Assembly: GCA_029983495.1 (NCBI GenBank)
Contig: JASBZJ010000041.1
Coordinates: 1-11,590 of the forward strand
Reading direction: 5' to 3'
Origin: Porphyromonas sp.
GTDB taxonomy: Bacteria; Bacteroidota; Bacteroidia; Bacteroidales; Porphyromonadaceae
DNA length: 11,590 bases
The position numbers and the translations under genes were made by a program. A model generated the notes under the pieces. It searched no databases, had not been told where the DNA came from, and saw nothing but the letters and a program-made list of their open reading frames with translations. Below are positions 1 to 7,012 of the stretch, piece after piece (position 1 is the first letter of the stretch; every line of letters begins with the position of its first letter).

Positions 1-426
1 AGTCGCTATTTCGCTTGCTGATTGTTCATCAACGTAAGCCTTCCCCTCTAGTATAAGTCTTTCAGCAAAATCATACAACTGTTGGAAGTAGTCAGAAGCA
101 TAATAGATATTGGCAATTTTAAAACCTAGCCACTCAATATCATTTATAATTGCATCAACGTATTCAACATCCTCTTTAATAGGGTTGGTGTCGTCGAATC
201 TCAAATTACAAGTCCCATTAAATTTTTCGGCAATACCGAAATCGATACATACCGCTTTAGCATGCCCGATATGTAAGTAGCCGTTGGGCTCAGGTGGGAA
301 GCGAGTTTGCACCTTTCCATTATTCAAGCCCTCCGATAAGTCCTTTACTACAATTTGCTCAATAAAGTTTAAGCTTTTTTCGGCTTTTAGATTTGCTTCG
401 TCCGTTACCTTTTTGTTTTCTTCCAT
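1..426 (-). CDS. glnS: Glutaminyl-tRNA synthetase, N-terminal part (cut by window edge)
   Basis: Cytoplasmic class I aminoacyl-tRNA synthetase that charges tRNA(Gln) with glutamine using ATP. 142 codons are visible and the rest lies beyond position 1. The class I signature is in residues 42-55, [14 protein letters not shown]. The [14 protein letters not shown] form is typical of GlnRS, whereas bacterial GltX usually has a PSPTG-type form, so I prefer GlnRS over GluRS. It is followed by the conserved LRFDDTNP and DIEWLGF segments of the Rossmann-fold catalytic core. The ATG at 426-424 is chosen because it gives a short charged leader ([10 protein letters not shown]) before the family's conserved start, and because a promoter element lies upstream at 495-502. 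The gene is transcribed alone: the upstream operon ends in its own terminator. The C-terminal anticodon-binding domains cannot be assessed. Confidence 0.96.
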   Translation of the reverse strand, partial: MEENKKVTDEANLKAEKSLNFIEQIVVKDLSEGLNNGKVQTRFPPEPNGYLHIGHAKAVCIDFGIAEKFNGTCNLRFDDTNPIKEDVEYVDAIINDIEWLGFKIANIYYASDYFQQLYDFAERLILEGKAYVDEQSASEIAT

Positions 427-436
427 GTTTATTTCG

Positions 437-492
437 CCTAGGTTATTCCAATGTGCAATTATTGTACTCCCATCAATAGAATACAACCTAGG
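437..492 (-). promoter_or_regulatory. Stem-loop in the 5' leader of glnS
   Basis: CCTAGGTT at 437-444 and AACCTAGG at 485-492 are perfect inverted repeats. The stem extends by ATT (445-447) with AAT (480-482) across a two-base bulge, leaving a loop of about 32 bases. In the glnS transcript the 5' arm would begin within a few bases of the predicted start site (promoter element 495-502), and the 3' arm would end 10 bases before the ATG. Each arm contains the palindrome CCTAGG. That it affects mRNA stability or initiation is inference from position only. No known riboswitch or T-box was recognised. Confidence 0.5.
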
Positions 493-494
493 AG

Positions 495-502
495 CAAAGG
501 TA
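495..502 (-). promoter_or_regulatory. Bacteroidetes -7 promoter element of glnS
   Basis: TACCTTTG on the minus strand matches the Bacteroidetes primary sigma factor -7 consensus TAnnTTTG. It lies 68 bases upstream of the glnS ATG, predicting a leader of roughly 65 nt. No clear -33 TTTG is seen at the usual spacing. Confidence 0.65.
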
Positions 503-636
503 CATTTTTATTATCAATTGTAAGAGCCACACAGTAATTACAGTCGCCTAAATAGCATAGTACAAAACCTCACTAGCTAAACAGAATTATAGATGGTGTA
601 AATAGAGACTTTTGATAATGTATTATTGAGGGAAAT

Positions 637-746
637 TGTAGGGGCGGCTCTGTGTGTCCGCTCGTTTTGTGCAATGTTTCGTTTGTGCAAATGTTTTGTG
701 AATTGGTTCGGGGATTTGTGGGCGGACACGCAGGTTCGCCCCTGCA
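637..746. repeat. MITE/REP-like element with imperfect 27-bp inverted ends
   Basis: The left end (637-663, beginning TGTAGGGGCGG) and right end (720-746, ending CGCCCCTGCA) are inverted copies over 27 bases with about six mismatches, several of them transitions. The ends are much more GC-rich than the surrounding DNA. Between them lie two imperfect 17-base tandem copies (664-680 and 681-697, core GTGCAAnTG). GGGGCG...GTGTCCGC palindromes of this look are common as dispersed non-coding repeats in many bacterial genomes, which is general knowledge, not a search result. No target-site duplication and no transposase are visible, so mobility in trans or simple REP-like status is inference. Confidence 0.6.
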
Positions 747-826
747 TTTTGGAACAGGAGGTTATTTTGTTCAGGGTCATTTTTATTTTCCTCCTGATGA
801 AAAGATCAAAACTTCGGAGCGTTTGT

Positions 827-892
827 TTGAGTTTACTTGATGATTTCCCATTTTGTTGTTGATTAAAATGGGAAATCATCAAGTAAACTCAA
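827..892. repeat. Perfect 28-bp inverted repeat, 10-base loop
   Basis: Positions 827-854 (beginning TTGAGTTTACTTGATG) and 865-892 (ending CATCAAGTAAACTCAA) are exact reverse complements. The loop is GTTGTTGATT at 855-864. Neither side has a U-tract in either direction and the stem is far longer than a normal intrinsic terminator. It lies between the MITE-like element and the operon terminator, in DNA with no gene. Possible roles are a cruciform, a protein-binding palindrome, the end of a decayed mobile element, or a structured RNA. The sequence alone does not decide between them. Confidence 0.85.
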
Positions 893-928
893 TTACAAGT
901 TCTGTTCGTTTAGGGGATTACTCATCCG

Positions 929-970
929 AAAAAATCCCCCTGAGCCTCAAAAAAATGTAGCTCAGGGGGA
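929..970 (-). terminator. Rho-independent terminator of the engB-galE-M16 operon
   Basis: On the minus strand, TCCCCCTGAGC (970-960) pairs perfectly with GCTCAGGGGGA (945-935) over 11 bp with a 14-base loop, followed directly by TTTTTT (934-929). GC-rich stem plus U-tract is a classical intrinsic terminator. It lies 164 bases past the M16 peptidase stop, leaving a fairly long 3' UTR. Confidence 0.9.
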
Positions 971-1133
971 GGTGAGGGGCATATACTTTCTCTAAATCCC
1001 AACAAATTTACTCTACTATAGCCCCCAATCAGAGAGGCTAAACGCTTGCTCCTTATTTTTCAAAGGTCTCATTATGGTCAAGTAGGGTATTAGTATATGC
1101 TAATGTTTATGCTAACACACGAAACCATTAGGG

Positions 1134-2438
1134 TTAGTAGTAGGTTAGTTGCAATGTTTTTTCGGGAACGAAAAGCGATTGTGCGATATGCTGTAATTGG
1201 ATTTCGTCGATATTTTCTATGCGCTTACGGATGGTTTCGATTTTGTCGTATCGGTTAAAGTAGAAAAAGCTCTTTCCCATTTCGAGGAATGCATTCTCGC
1301 GGTTATCGTCCTGAACAATAAGTTGCCCCATAAACTGGCGTTTGGCCTTTCGGAGTTCATCGGGGCAAATAGGTTTTTGTTTTAGCTTATCCATCTCCTC
1401 GAATACGGCCTGCGTAGCGTCAGCAAGTTTGTTTTTTGTGGTTCCAAAGTATACCGATAAAAACCCCGCTTGTTTAAACGGGTAAAAGTTACTTTCAACT
1501 GAGTAAACGAGTCCTTTATCTTCGCGGAGGTTAATATTTAAGTGGGAATTCATGCCCCTCCCACCAAATAGATTGTTTAGTAAGGTTAATCCAATACGTT
1601 TGGGTTCTTGTAAGGAATACGAGTGACAACCAATAATACGATGCACTTGAAAGGTGTTGAAGTGGCGGTTAACTTGGTTCCGTATTGGGGATGGCGCAAT
1701 AATTGTATTTGACCAGTGTGGGTAACTTTCTACTGTATTGTCGGATTGGTTGGGAGGAAAGTGAAAATTCAGATAGTGGAGTAGTAACGATGTATCAATG
1801 TTTTTTCCACGGTAACAGAATAGCATATTTTGTGGGGTGTAGTGCTTTGCAATAAATTGTTGAACAGCCCTTGACGAAATTCGTGCTACCGAACTTTCGC
1901 TACCCAATATATTGTGTCCGAGAGCTTCTCCATGGAAAAGTAAGTTTTCGTAATCATCGAAAATTAATTCCGCAGGGGAATCCTTGTAGCTATTAATTTC
2001 TTCAATAATTACACTTTTTTCTTTTTCGAGTTCGTGCTGTGGTGCCATGCTGTTACGAACCACATCAGTCATAATATCAAGTACCCGTACAAAGTATTCT
2101 TGCGAAAAGGCAGTGTAAACGAATGTTTCTTCCTTAGTAGTATAGGCGTTGAAGTCGGCTCCTACTTCCTCCATTCTGTTTATAATTTGCCGAGCATTTC
2201 TTTTCGGAGTGCCTTTGAACAACATGTGTTCAACAAAATGGGCTAATCCATGGAATCGATGAGGGTCGCTACTACTGCCTGCGCCTATAATAAAACCAGC
2301 ATACGATACGGGGTTATCGTCGAAATAAACTACAGCCCTCATACCCGAAGGTAGTTCGAAGGCTGTAAAGTTTGTTTCCCCCTCGGGTGTGATATTTTTC
2401 CACGAGGTTGAATTCGTTGTGTTTAATGTATTAATCAC
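1134..2438 (-). CDS. M16 family zinc metallopeptidase (pitrilysin / processing-peptidase-like)
   Basis: 434 residues, the size of single-unit bacterial M16B peptidases. The inverted zinc motif HxxEH is intact at residues 67-71 (HFVEH, in the family context HGLAHFVEHMLFKGT). The third zinc ligand is expected at the Glu pair 146-147 (VIIEEI), 76 residues downstream as usual. The C-terminal half keeps the substrate-binding Arg/Tyr pair region (NLREDKGLVYSVES; R305, Y312), so one chain carries both the catalytic and the substrate-binding half. The likely role is degradation or processing of peptides. No signal peptide is seen, so a cytoplasmic site is inferred. The start is GTG at 2438, overlapping the galE stop by 8 bases (GTGATTAA), which suggests translational coupling. 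The next in-frame ATG (residue 33) would remove the first strand of the fold. Last gene of the operon. Confidence 0.93.
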   Translation of the reverse strand: MINTLNTTNSTSWKNITPEGETNFTAFELPSGMRAVVYFDDNPVSYAGFIIGAGSSSDPHRFHGLAHFVEHMLFKGTPKRNARQIINRMEEVGADFNAYTTKEETFVYTAFSQEYFVRVLDIMTDVVRNSMAPQHELEKEKSVIIEEINSYKDSPAELIFDDYENLLFHGEALGHNILGSESSVARISSRAVQQFIAKHYTPQNMLFCYRGKNIDTSLLLHYLNFHFPPNQSDNTVESYPHWSNTIIAPSPIRNQVNRHFNTFQVHRIIGCHSYSLQEPKRIGLTLLNNLFGGRGMNSHLNINLREDKGLVYSVESNFYPFKQAGFLSVYFGTTKNKLADATQAVFEEMDKLKQKPICPDELRKAKRQFMGQLIVQDDNRENAFLEMGKSFFYFNRYDKIETIRKRIENIDEIQLQHIAQSLFVPEKTLQLTYY

Positions 2439-3459
2439 GGTTGCTATTTGCCAAGTTTTTTTGCCAAATCCAAGCAGTTCGGAGAGTTTCTTCGAGGCTG
2501 GTTTGAGCCACCCAGTTTAATTCGTTATTAGCTTTAGTAGCATTTGCCCAAATAGCTTCGATATCTCCTTCACGTCGGTTCGCAATACGGTAGGGAACTT
2601 TTACTTGGGTAGCTTTTTCAAAGGCATTAATTAATTCGAGCACGCTTTCGCCTTTACCCGTTCCAATATTGTAGTATTCTACCCAGTTTGAGCTATTTAT
2701 TTGGTCGAGTTTTTCGAATGCTTTTAGGTGTGCTTGGGCAAGATCCACAACGTATATATAGTCGCGTATGCAACTGCCATCGGGCGTATTATAGTCGTTC
2801 CCGAAAACGGCAAGTTCGTTACGTTGGCCAATAGCCACTTGCGTAAGGTAGGGAACAAGGTTTTGTGGTACACCTTGGGGTTCTTCGCCAATAAGACCTG
2901 TGGGATGTGCTCCAATCGGGTTAAAATAGCGTAGTATAACAGCTTTAAGTGAAGCTTTTGAGGCTATGGTATCGCGAATAATTTCTTCGTTGATTTGCTT
3001 GGTGTTTCCGTAGGGTGATGATGCAGGAAGAATGGGCGAGTTCTCGTCAACGGGGAGTTCTTTCGGTTGCCCATAAACTGTACACGATGACGAAAAAACA
3101 AAGTTTACTACTTTGTTCTTTTGCATACACTCGAGTAATACAATAAGCGAAAGTATGTTGTTGCGGTAATATAGTAGGGGTTTTTGTACCGATTCGCCCA
3201 CGGCTTTACTAGCTGCAAAGTGTATTACTCCATCAATATGGTTTTCGTTGAATACTTTTTCCATGGCATTGCTATCGGTACAGTCCGCCAGATAAAATTT
3301 AGGTTTAGCACCTGTTATTGTTTCTATTCTATCAAGTACCTGTTTTGAACTGTTCGAAAGGTTATCAACAATAACCACATTATAGCCCGCATTAATAAAT
3401 TCGACCGCAGTGTGCGAGCCAATATAACCAGTTCCTCCTGTAATTAAAATACACTTCAT
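2431..3459 (-). CDS. galE: UDP-glucose 4-epimerase
   Basis: Interconverts UDP-glucose and UDP-galactose in the cytoplasm, supplying galactose for surface polysaccharides and for galactose breakdown. 342 residues, normal for GalE. This is an extended short-chain dehydrogenase/reductase: the NAD-binding Rossmann motif TGGTGYIG is at residues 7-14, the acidic VDNLSNSS loop at 31-38, FSSSCTVYG with the catalytic Ser125 at 122-130, and the catalytic YxxxK is Y150/K154 (SPYGNTK). The segment [13 protein letters not shown] is also typical of GalE. The start ATG at 3459 overlaps the engB stop as ATGA (4 bases) and the 3' end overlaps the M16 gene by 8 bases. Specificity for N-acetylated sugars as well (Gne-like activity) cannot be excluded from sequence. 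Confidence 0.96.
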   Translation of the reverse strand: MKCILITGGTGYIGSHTAVEFINAGYNVVIVDNLSNSSKQVLDRIETITGAKPKFYLADCTDSNAMEKVFNENHIDGVIHFAASKAVGESVQKPLLYYRNNILSLIVLLECMQKNKVVNFVFSSSCTVYGQPKELPVDENSPILPASSPYGNTKQINEEIIRDTIASKASLKAVILRYFNPIGAHPTGLIGEEPQGVPQNLVPYLTQVAIGQRNELAVFGNDYNTPDGSCIRDYIYVVDLAQAHLKAFEKLDQINSSNWVEYYNIGTGKGESVLELINAFEKATQVKVPYRIANRREGDIEAIWANATKANNELNWVAQTSLEETLRTAWIWQKNLANSNRD

Positions 3460-4058
3460 GATGCAATATGTTTATTTATAGTTTCGATGTACGATAAAAT
3501 TTCATCGCGACCAGTTCCCTTTACAGATGAGGCTAAGAATATCGGGGGAAGTTCTTCCCAAACTTCGAGCAACTTTTGTTTATAGGTAGTAATGTGTTCG
3601 TTTAGTTTTAGGTTCGAAAGCTTATCTACCTTGGTGAACACAATGCTAAACGGCACACCATTTTCGCCCATCTCCTCCATAAATTCCAAATCGATAGCTT
3701 GAGGGGGGATACGGCTATCTACAAGAACAAAAAGGTTCGTTAGCTGTTCCCTTTTTAGTACATAGCTGGTAATAAGTTCGCGAAACGCCTCACGTTGTTT
3801 TTTTCCACGTTGAGCAAAGCCGTAACCTGGTAAATCCACTAAATACCAATCGTTGTTAATTAAAAAGTGGTTGATTAATATGGTTTTACCAGGGGTATTG
3901 CCCGTAAGGGCAAGTTTATTCCGTTGTGTAAGCATGTTTATAAGCGAACTTTTGCCCACATTACTGCGCCCTATAAACGCATACTCGGGTAAATTACCCT
4001 CGGGGCATTGTTTATAGTTACTACTGCTTTTAATAAAGGATGCGTTTTTTATTATCAT
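3456..4058 (-). CDS. engB: Ribosome biogenesis GTP-binding protein EngB (YsxC/YihA)
   Basis: Small TRAFAC-class GTPase needed for large ribosomal subunit assembly. 200 residues from the chosen start, normal for the family. The GTPase motifs are in order: G1 GRSNVGKSS (30-38), G2 TPGKT (55-59), G3 DLPG (75-78, in the EngB signature VDLPGYGFA), G4 TKVD (142-145) and G5 SSVK (177-180). The ATG at 4058 is chosen over the open frame's start at 4118 because [12 protein letters not shown] matches the usual EngB N-terminus. The promoter element at 4077-4084 also lies inside the longer version, so the longer version could not be translated from that transcript. First gene of the engB-galE-M16 operon; ATGA overlap with galE. 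Confidence 0.96.
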   Translation of the reverse strand: MIIKNASFIKSSSNYKQCPEGNLPEYAFIGRSNVGKSSLINMLTQRNKLALTGNTPGKTILINHFLINNDWYLVDLPGYGFAQRGKKQREAFRELITSYVLKREQLTNLFVLVDSRIPPQAIDLEFMEEMGENGVPFSIVFTKVDKLSNLKLNEHITTYKQKLLEVWEELPPIFLASSVKGTGRDEILSYIETINKHIAS

Positions 4059-4076
4059 ATGGCTTTTATGCTTGTG

Positions 4077-4084
4077 CAAAGGTA
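4077..4084 (-). promoter_or_regulatory. -7 promoter element of the engB operon
   Basis: TACCTTTG on the minus strand fits the Bacteroidetes consensus TAnnTTTG exactly. It is 18 bases from the engB ATG at 4058, so the 5' leader should be about 12-15 nt. It faces away from the glycosyltransferase promoter 66 bases to the right, forming a divergent promoter pair. No convincing -33 TTTG is seen. Confidence 0.75.
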
Positions 4085-4150
4085 ACAAGTTTAGTTGTAG
4101 AAGATTGTACGTTATCAAGGTGTAAGTGTGCGTTGTTCGGTATAATAGGT

Positions 4151-4158
4151 TAACTTTG
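4151..4158 (+). promoter_or_regulatory. -7 promoter element of the glycosyltransferase gene
   Basis: TAACTTTG matches TAnnTTTG and is only 6 bases from the ATG at 4165, predicting an almost leaderless mRNA. A possible -33 GTTG lies at 4132-4135, with a spacing (15 bases) somewhat shorter than usual. Confidence 0.6.
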
Positions 4159-4164
4159 TTTGCA

Positions 4165-5172
4165 ATGAAAAATAGTTCGTGTCCCTCTGTTTCGGTACTT
4201 ATTCCATTATTCCGAGTGGAGCCTTACGTTGCGCGTTGTTTGCGCTCGGTGCTTTTGCAGGAGTATGCCAACATAAACATCGTTATTATAGACGATGCTT
4301 CGCCCGATAATAGCGCATCTATAGCCAAATTGATTTTAGAAACCGAAAATATACACGGTTTTGGGTGGAATTTAATTAAGCATGAGGTCAATAAGGGGAT
4401 TGGAGCTACTCGTTGCGAATTACTTGCACATGCAACTGGCGATTATGTACTTTTTATTGATAGCGACGATTACTGGAGTGATAGTTATGTGGTTAGTAAT
4501 TGGGTTACCCTTGCCGAAAGGGGGAAGTACGATGTAGTTATTGCTAATTATAGATTCATTTACGAAGCTTCTACAAAAGAAGTTTCCTTAACCCCTAACC
4601 CTACCAGTAAGGGGGTTGCCTACGAAATGCTAAAGGGTAGTGTAGACGCCTTTTTTCATAATAAACTTTTCTCCCGAAATGTTTATACCTATATCATGCC
4701 ACTTTTGGCTGAAGGCCGAAACCTCTGGGAAGATATTACCGCATTGGTACCTTTATTTTACTATAAGGTATCAAGGGTCGGTTATCTTCACCAAGTTGTT
4801 TATAACTATGTGCAGTATAATGGTTCGGCTATAACCAAACAACGCAATACAAAGTACATCAGCTCAACGGTTGAGCTTATTCATTTCTGGGAGCAATGCT
4901 TTCGTGAATCGCTCCAAACAGACTCTCAACTTGCCAATGCGTTATGGATAGCATCTATGCGTTTTAAGGAGCGTTTGTTCCGAGCTATGCCCTTAAAGTA
5001 CTATTCTCTTATACGCTCTATTCCAACTATAGGCGAGCAATCGCTACAATGCATGCCGTGGGGAGTAGTACGCAAGCTGTTATTTAGAATAAGTTTGTGT
5101 AGGTATACTGCTTTTCTTTCGCACACTTATTACATACTCTCGGCGAGGTTTCATAGGTTTTTCGGTATATAA
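4165..5172 (+). CDS. Family 2 (GT-A fold) glycosyltransferase
   Basis: 335 residues from the chosen ATG. The N-terminal half is a GT2 domain: [20 protein letters not shown] at residues 9-28, the nucleotide-binding [12 protein letters not shown] at 39-50, NKGIGATR at 76-83, and the metal-binding DxD-type motif FIDSDDYW at 97-104 (D99/D101). The C-terminal half is less conserved and rich in aromatic and basic residues, without a clear transmembrane helix, so membrane association would be peripheral. Members of this family transfer sugars from nucleotide-sugars onto LPS, capsule or glycoprotein glycans; the donor and acceptor cannot be read from the sequence. The start at 4165 is preferred over GTG 4126 because the -7 element at 4151-4158 lies inside the longer version. 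It is a single gene diverging from the engB operon, so nearby GalE need not be functionally linked. Confidence 0.9.
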   Translation: MKNSSCPSVSVLIPLFRVEPYVARCLRSVLLQEYANINIVIIDDASPDNSASIAKLILETENIHGFGWNLIKHEVNKGIGATRCELLAHATGDYVLFIDSDDYWSDSYVVSNWVTLAERGKYDVVIANYRFIYEASTKEVSLTPNPTSKGVAYEMLKGSVDAFFHNKLFSRNVYTYIMPLLAEGRNLWEDITALVPLFYYKVSRVGYLHQVVYNYVQYNGSAITKQRNTKYISSTVELIHFWEQCFRESLQTDSQLANALWIASMRFKERLFRAMPLKYYSLIRSIPTIGEQSLQCMPWGVVRKLLFRISLCRYTAFLSHTYYILSARFHRFFGI

Positions 5173-5204
5173 GCTAACCTCTTTGTACAAAGTTATTAAT
5201 AATC

Positions 5205-5250
5205 AAAACCTCTCTGCTAATATGAGCTATGCATAGCAGAGAGGTTTTTT
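5205..5250. terminator. Strong, probably bidirectional terminator between glycosyltransferase and Lrp-family gene
   Basis: A 15-bp perfect stem: 5205-5219 (AAAACCTCTCTGCTA) pairs with 5234-5248 (TAGCAGAGAGGTTTT), with a 14-base loop and TTTTTT at 5245-5250 for plus-strand transcripts. On the minus strand the same stem ends in TTTT, so it can also stop the converging Lrp-family transcript, whose stop codon is about 110 bases away. Part of the loop is itself palindromic (GCTATGCATAGC, 5226-5237). Confidence 0.9.
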
Positions 5251-5357
5251 ATACTGCATCGCATCACCACAAACTTTAATTTATTTGTTCATCGGTGGCA
5301 AGCGTTGCTGGCAAAAGTTTTACAATGGGGATTTGTTTACCCCAAGTGTTGGAATTA

Positions 5358-5888
5358 TTATTCCACAATGGTATCAGTATCAACTCCTGGAATAGGAATG
5401 CTACGCACAAAGCCCTTCGCGAGCGAAATTAGGGTTTCGGTAGACGAAATTCCAGGAATGGATTGTATTTTGTTGCTGAGGATGTTCATTAAGTCGTCGT
5501 TATCGATAGCGTACAACTTAAGGAGCATATTGTACGGACCTGTGGTGTAGTGGCATTCAATAACCTCAGGTATTTGCTTGATTCGCTCGAGTACTTCGTT
5601 ATAAAGCATAGCTTTTTCGAGGCGTACGCCTATATAGGTACATGTGCTGTAGCCTAAGTCTTTTGGGTTTACGGTATAACCACTGCCTGTAATTATACCA
5701 CGTTGGCTCATACGAACAACGTGCTGATAAGCAGCTGCACGCGAAACTTGGCATTGGTCAGCAATGTCGCGGAAAGGAATTCGAGCATCCTTTGTTATGA
5801 TGGAAAGAATTCTACGGTCGAGCTTATCGATTTTCTTTGGTTGTGTAGCAGGTTCAGTTGCTACCTTTTCAATCTTTCTTCTTGCCAT
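5358..5888 (-). CDS. Lrp/AsnC-family transcriptional regulator
   Basis: 176 residues. A basic, proline-containing N-terminal tail of about 20 residues precedes the standard fold. The DNA-binding winged HTH covers about residues 20-70 (KLDRRILSIITKDARIPFRDIA, then recognition helix VSRAAAYQHVVRM at 48-60). The C-terminal RAM domain (about 82-160) binds small effectors, typically amino acids, and forms the dimer-octamer interface; YTTGPYNMLLKLYA is its characteristic core. Targets and ligand are unknown. The gene starts 62 bases after the ruvB stop with no recognisable -7 element in the gap, so cotranscription with ruvB is likely but not certain. ATG at 5888 gives the natural start MARRKIEK. 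The transcript probably ends at the stem-loop 5205-5248. Confidence 0.92.
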   Translation of the reverse strand: MARRKIEKVATEPATQPKKIDKLDRRILSIITKDARIPFRDIADQCQVSRAAAYQHVVRMSQRGIITGSGYTVNPKDLGYSTCTYIGVRLEKAMLYNEVLERIKQIPEVIECHYTTGPYNMLLKLYAIDNDDLMNILSNKIQSIPGISSTETLISLAKGFVRSIPIPGVDTDTIVE

Positions 5889-5950
5889 AATAGTTCGTTC
5901 TTACAATTTCAATTTTCTCTAAATGAATAAGTGAATAGATCTGTTTTCAG

Positions 5951-6997
5951 TTAACCTTCGATTAGGGGAGAATCGAACAGCCCTCTTTCGGAAGGTTTTG
6001 GTTTTATGTTTAGGTGTTTATAGGCGAGGGGCGTTGTTTCCCTACCTCGAGGGGTTCGCATAAGTAGACCTTCCTTTATAAGGTACGGTTCGTACACCTC
6101 CTCAACAGTTCCAGGATCCTCGCTTAGGGCTGTGGCTATTGTTGTAAGTCCTACGGGACCACCATTGAACTTTTCTATAATCGTTCGCAATATTTTGTGG
6201 TCTATGCTATCGAGTCCGAAGCGATCAATGTGCAGGGCTTCGAGTGCATAGTCGGCTATTGCTTTGTCAATCATACCATTGCCTTTAACTTCTGCAAAGT
6301 CGCGTACACGCCGAAGTAATGCATTGGCAATACGCGGTGTGCCACGGCTACGACGTGCTATTTCCATAGCGGCTTCATCGCTACAAGCAACTTTTAATAT
6401 TTTGGCACTTCGTTTTACTATTGCTTGAATAGTTTCAGCATCGTAATATTCGAGGTGGAGGTTAATTCCAAATCGAGCTCGTAGGGGTGCGGTAAGTAAC
6501 CCGCTTCGAGTTGTGGCACCCACTAGGGTAAAAGGATTGAGATCGATTTGTATTGAACGCGCTCCAGGTCCTTTATCGATAATGATATCTATGCGGTAAT
6601 CCTCCATAGCACTGTAGAGGTATTCCTCAACAATAGGGCTAAGGCGATGAATCTCATCGATAAACAACACATCCCTAGGCTCAAGCGAAGTAAGTAGCCC
6701 TGCTAAATCACCAGGCTTATCCAATACAGGTCCCGAAGTGACTTTTATGCCTACCCCTAACTCTTCCGCAATAATATGTGAAAGGGTGGTTTTGCCTAAA
6801 CCTGGAGGACCATGCAAAAGTACGTGGTCGAGCGATTCTCCCCGGCGAGCTGCCGCTGCAACAAATATCGCTAGGTTTTCTACAACTTTATCCTGCCCCG
6901 TAAATGCTGAAAAGTTTATTGGGCGCAGTGCTTCCTCCATCATTCGGTCGGGTTGCACCTCAGTTGCCGATTTTCTAATATTGAACGCTTCGTCCAT
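5951..6997 (-). CDS. ruvB: Holliday junction branch migration ATPase RuvB
   Basis: The hexameric AAA+ motor that, with RuvA, drives branch migration of Holliday junctions in recombinational repair. 348 residues, the usual length. Seen in order: RuvB N-terminal signature [12 protein letters not shown] (24-35), Walker [10 protein letters not shown] (63-71), Walker B IDEIH (113-117), sensor 1 GATTR (160-164), arginine finger R173 in PLRARFG, sensor 2 region [13 protein letters not shown] (218-230), and the C-terminal winged helix with [13 protein letters not shown]. Position 225 is Ala within the usually RIAN-x-LLRR motif, which is tolerated. ATG 6997 is chosen over the start at 7024 because MDEAFNIR matches the family and the -7 element (7005-7012) overlaps the longer version. 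ruvA is not adjacent. Confidence 0.98.
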   Translation of the reverse strand: MDEAFNIRKSATEVQPDRMMEEALRPINFSAFTGQDKVVENLAIFVAAAARRGESLDHVLLHGPPGLGKTTLSHIIAEELGVGIKVTSGPVLDKPGDLAGLLTSLEPRDVLFIDEIHRLSPIVEEYLYSAMEDYRIDIIIDKGPGARSIQIDLNPFTLVGATTRSGLLTAPLRARFGINLHLEYYDAETIQAIVKRSAKILKVACSDEAAMEIARRSRGTPRIANALLRRVRDFAEVKGNGMIDKAIADYALEALHIDRFGLDSIDHKILRTIIEKFNGGPVGLTTIATALSEDPGTVEEVYEPYLIKEGLLMRTPRGRETTPLAYKHLNIKPKPSERGLFDSPLIEG

Positions 6998-7004
6998 CAC
7001 GGTG

Positions 7005-7012
7005 CAAAGGTA
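7005..7012 (-). promoter_or_regulatory. -7 promoter element of ruvB
   Basis: TACCTTTG on the minus strand is an exact TAnnTTTG match. Only 7 bases separate it from the ruvB ATG at 6997, so the transcript should begin within a few bases of the start codon (nearly leaderless). No clear -33 element is seen. Confidence 0.7.

Larger units (their letters stand above)
427..1133. other. Gene-poor intergenic region, glnS to M16 peptidase operon
   Basis: About 700 bases without a convincing gene. From left to right it holds the glnS leader and promoter (437-502), about 130 AT-rich bases with nothing recognised, a MITE-like repeat (637-746), a weak 7-bp inverted repeat (755-761 with 790-796), a perfect 28-bp inverted repeat (827-892), and the terminator of the minus-strand operon (929-970). 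Then come about 160 bases in which TATGCTAA occurs twice, at 1097-1104 and 1109-1116, one helical turn apart. Short ORFs across 577-882 read through the repeats on both strands and are not taken as genes. Confidence 0.7.

Noticed and set aside
577..882. Minus-strand ORF of 101 codons and plus-strand ORFs at 626-862 and 652-840
   Set aside because: They read through the MITE-like repeat and the perfect palindrome, lack any recognisable domain, and have repeat-derived composition. They are open by accident of the repeats.
5277..5357. Short inverted repeats (GCAAGCGTTGC, TGGGG...CCCCA) near the end of the Lrp-family gene
   Set aside because: Stems of 4-5 bp without a U-tract; expected by chance, and a much better terminator lies at 5205-5250.
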